Positions 61,385 to 64,000 of a stretch of 64,000 nt of DNA are shown piece by piece. A program made the position numbers and the translations under genes. Within the stretch, counting starts at the first letter, position 1. The number at the start of each line of letters is the position of its first letter. The stretch spans positions 6,863,027 to 6,927,026 of the forward strand of contig CM029126.1 in the NCBI GenBank assembly GCA_016859345.1, read 5' to 3'. This DNA comes from Istiophorus platypterus. Taxonomy: Eukaryota; Chordata; Actinopteri; Istiophoriformes; Istiophoridae. Below the pieces are notes generated by a model, which did no database searches, had not been told where the DNA came from, and saw only the letters and a list, made by a program, of their open reading frames with translations.

Positions 61385-61874
61385 CTGCCAGCGCTAAGAG
61401 CCGCTAAGGTCTTTGGAAACCAGATGGAAATTGACTCGATTGAATTCCACGACTGCAATCCTGGGATTGGCTGAAAGCCTTTAAACAGGCCATGGCGTGT
61501 AACGGGCCCGCCATGCGTGAAGCAAATGTAAGTGATGTCACCAAACAAACATCCCGTCTCATTTACATTAATGATGAACATTAATGGGCAGGAAATTGGA
61601 TCAGTAACCCATATTAACATGTCCGTGGATGCACACAACCACACACGGACACACAGAGCATACAAAGTAGGACTGATGGACAGTTAAGGTTTGACTTTAC
61701 ATTGTACACTGAAACAAATTTAATAAGCACCCACCGTTTCTTTTGCCATCTCTCTCTCTGTGTCTCTTCCTCTCGCTCGCTCTCTCAACAAAAACACACA
61801 GCATCCCATCTCCACAAATGCCAGATTACACACTCATTCATAAGGTCTCCATCAGACAAACACAAACATGTACA

Positions 61875-61914
61875 AACACACACACACACACACACACATG
61901 CATGCACACACACA
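61875..61914. repeat. (CA)n microsatellite
   Basis: CA units with a TGCATG interruption. Confidence 0.93.
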
Positions 61915-63261
61915 TACAAAACAGTCATCCAAGTTGAGCAATGCGGCAGAGATTTTTTTTCCCCCCCTCCCCTCCTATACAAGGCTGTTTCTATGGCAAC
62001 AAGCTCCAGTTTCTGGCACTGAAAAGTGGAAACTTACAGGAAGTATGAGCAGCCTCCAGGGGGCGGGCAGGGAGGACCGGGTTGGTGGTCGGGGAATTGG
62101 AAGGGGTGGGAAAGAGTTGGGGTTCAAGAGGATGGCTGCGGGGTGGGGGCAGATTTCAGGAGGAGAGATGGCAGGGAGTTCGGCTCGCGGTCTAAATAAA
62201 TAACGACCGATTATTCCATCGTCTTCCCTCTTTCAGGCCTTGAATTCCATCTCTCTTGTGCTAGCTGTTTACCCGTCTTCCTGCCCTGTGCTCCTCATTC
62301 AACCAAACCAGTCTGTTTAAATTCATCAAGGACGCCTGATTGACATGAAGGCATCCGTTGCCAAAATTTATCGCCATGCAAATTGTTAGGGGGGCTTTGT
62401 GTGTCAGCCTCAAGGCCTGACATGTAGGTCAAGGAAGCCTGGAGACAGAAAGCCTGTTGGTCACCTCTTCCAGTGTGTCTGTTTCCTGTCTCTCTCTCTC
62501 TCTCTCTCACCCATTCATATTCCCCCCGACAAGTCCTTCTCCCCCCTCCCTCTGGGCTTATAGAAATATTTTTGAGCTGGTTTCATGGAAGATTTATAAA
62601 TGTCGCACCTATAATCTTGACATCAAGAGTGACCAAGGCTATGAAAGTGCTTGAGAATCCCTCAGTTCTGAATTATAACCCCAAGCATGGAGAGGCACAT
62701 TACAAATGCAGCACCATACAACAGCTTGATTATCTGCCGCTAGAAAAGTTGTTTTTTTTTCTTCTTTTTTTCTCTTTTCTTTTTTTCTATCCCCTAATAT
62801 GAGTATCTGTTTGTGTTGTGGAAAATTTGCCTGCCGGGGACAGGCTGATCACTTGGCAGGTGCACTGGCGAACAAACTGGAGGCCATTTTCACACCTTAG
62901 TCTTGCTTGACTTAGTGTAATATAATGTCTCTCTCCATCGCCGTACTCTCCCTTCACCTCACTCTCCCTCTGGAGAGATTTGCAGTGTGACTGCGACAAA
63001 CATCTAAGCTTTTCCTTTTCTACCGCTGAATTGCTCTTGGTTGCTTTGGCTTCCACTCACGGTGTCTCTTTCTTTCTCCTTCCTGTGTTTTTTTTTTGTT
63101 CCTTTTTTCTGTTCATTGTCATCTTCCTAACCTTCCATCTATTGTGGTACTCCTCTTTCTCCGGCGCTCTTTCAGCCTACACTTGAAAATGACTGTGATT
63201 GACATTTTCAGGTGCAATGCCATCGAACATGACTTTTTAAGAGTGATTTTTTCTTTTTAAT

Positions 63262-63405
63262 TATTTATTGCCTTTATTTGACAGTCAGTAGCAGGGGAAT
63301 CAGACAGGGAACATGGGGAAAAACGAAGGTCCCCGGCCAAAATCTAACCTTGAACACTGTGGTTATGCGGCATCCGCTGTAACCATTTGGTTACCAGAGT
63401 GACCC
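63262..63405 (-). mobile_element. Degenerate tRNA-related SINE, minus orientation
   Basis: The plus strand reads TTGCCTTTATTTGACAGTCA, then an 'ACAGGGAACATGGGGAAAAA' phrase, then a segment that on the minus strand is tRNA-like (CTGGTAACCAAATGGTTACA...GTGTTCAAGGTTAGATTTTG, a damaged B box). This order matches a common teleost repeat ('TTTATTTGATAG...ACAGGAAACATGGGG...GGTCGAACCCGGG...'). It is old and fragmentary. Confidence 0.5.
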
Positions 63406-64000
63406 AGAAGTGAAGCTTTCACATTTACAGCATTGCACCTCCACTTGATCCTGATGGATTTGCAGGTTTCTACCTTTATCAGCCAACTCACAATGTAAAT
63501 GCAGTGTGTAGGCGTCAAATGATCATATTCATGAATGCTGAACTCAAACATTGTACTTGCAACAAAGGTAGACATTTGGGATAGTCGATAGTAACGCTAA
63601 CTGACGCTTTATGCAAGCATTTGGGATTGAGCAAGGACCACTGAAACACATGGCCAGGGTTAAGAGGGAGAAAAAGCTTTTATCATTGCGGATTTGCACC
63701 TCAATCTTCATCGTACAGTAAGCTCTGCTACAACCCTCGAATTTCCCCTGCCCTTCTGGGGTAAAGTTAAAAACATAAATAAATAAATAAATGTCAGCAA
63801 CCGTCCCCCCTTGCCTGTTAAAACATGTCACAGCAGTACTTCACTATATAGAGTTAGAATTCAGACGGGAAAGATTGGCGAGAGCTGGACAGACAATTTT
63901 TGCAACTTGATAATGCGCCTCCGCTGTCTGAGCCACCTGATTGGAAAGACATGTCATGCACTCAGTGGACCAGTATTCAGAGCGAGTTAGCTGGAAACCG
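63406..64000. other. Intron, nothing recognised
   Basis: Mixed-composition DNA with one (AAAT)n-like stretch at about 63773-63791. No exon, RNA gene or repeat family is recognised up to the window end. Confidence 0.5.

Larger units (their letters stand above)
57354..63261. other. Intron, no exon recognised
   Basis: Contains C16 at 57761-57776, GA-rich plus strand at 60060-60260, GT repeats at 60328-60385 and 60770-60792, G-runs at 61263-61275, a G-quadruplex-prone tract at 61357-61384, (CA)n at 61875-61914 and (TC)n at 62488-62508. 62550-62750 and 58690-59660 are relatively repeat-free and might hold regulatory DNA. No coding evidence. Confidence 0.45.

Noticed and set aside
1..64000. CRISPR arrays, phage, bacterial operons or other prokaryotic systems
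   Set aside because: No spacer-repeat arrays, operon-like tightly packed genes or long coding frames exist; composition, microsatellites and splice signals are those of a vertebrate.

Overview
The window looks like teleost fish genomic DNA, probably from a percomorph. The evidence is the very high density of CA/GT, GA/CT and TA microsatellites, the tRNA-derived SINE remnants of the type dispersed in teleosts, and a vertebrate CpG-island promoter followed by an exon that ends in a perfect splice donor. Nothing in it is bacterial. Nearly all open frames of 60 to 240 codons are chance frames in low-complexity or non-coding DNA and are not annotated.

Layout: positions 1 to about 15.9 kb are upstream, apparently intergenic DNA. 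They hold a tRNA-type SINE near 4.73-4.96 kb, a (GA)n and a long (TA)n microsatellite near 8.6-9.1 kb, and an almost perfect 891/892-bp tandem duplication at 10.56-12.37 kb. Each copy of the duplication carries the same exon-like minus-strand frame. A compact inverted repeat lies at 15.2 kb. A CpG-rich promoter region runs from about 15.89 to 16.64 kb, with GC box, two inverted CCAAT boxes and a TATA-like box. A long 5' leader with two short uORFs leads to an ATG in strong Kozak context at 17181. Its 61 coding bases specify a signal peptide and end in AAG|GTAAGT after the first base of a codon (phase 1).

This is the only protein-coding exon I would defend. The signal-peptide/phase-1 layout fits many secreted and immunoglobulin-superfamily genes. 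The end of the peptide (A-x-A-G-L near its middle, S-K-G at the split codon) resembles first exons of IgLON neural adhesion genes, IGLON5 and NTM in particular. That is a family-level guess. No later Ig-domain exon was recognised, so the remaining 46.7 kb would be one very long first intron, as is common in neural adhesion genes.

The intron holds microsatellites, polypurine/polypyrimidine domains on alternating strands, several degenerate retroelement and SINE remnants, a CGG repeat, a small CpG-rich minisatellite, a G-quadruplex-prone tract, and several AT-rich stretches that could be conserved regulatory elements. Those stretches cannot be confirmed without alignments.

The observations most worth checking are the near-identical tandem duplication with its exon-like frame (true young duplication or assembly artefact), the identity of the signal-peptide gene, and a possible secondary promoter near 50.4-50.5 kb next to a tandem homeodomain-type motif.
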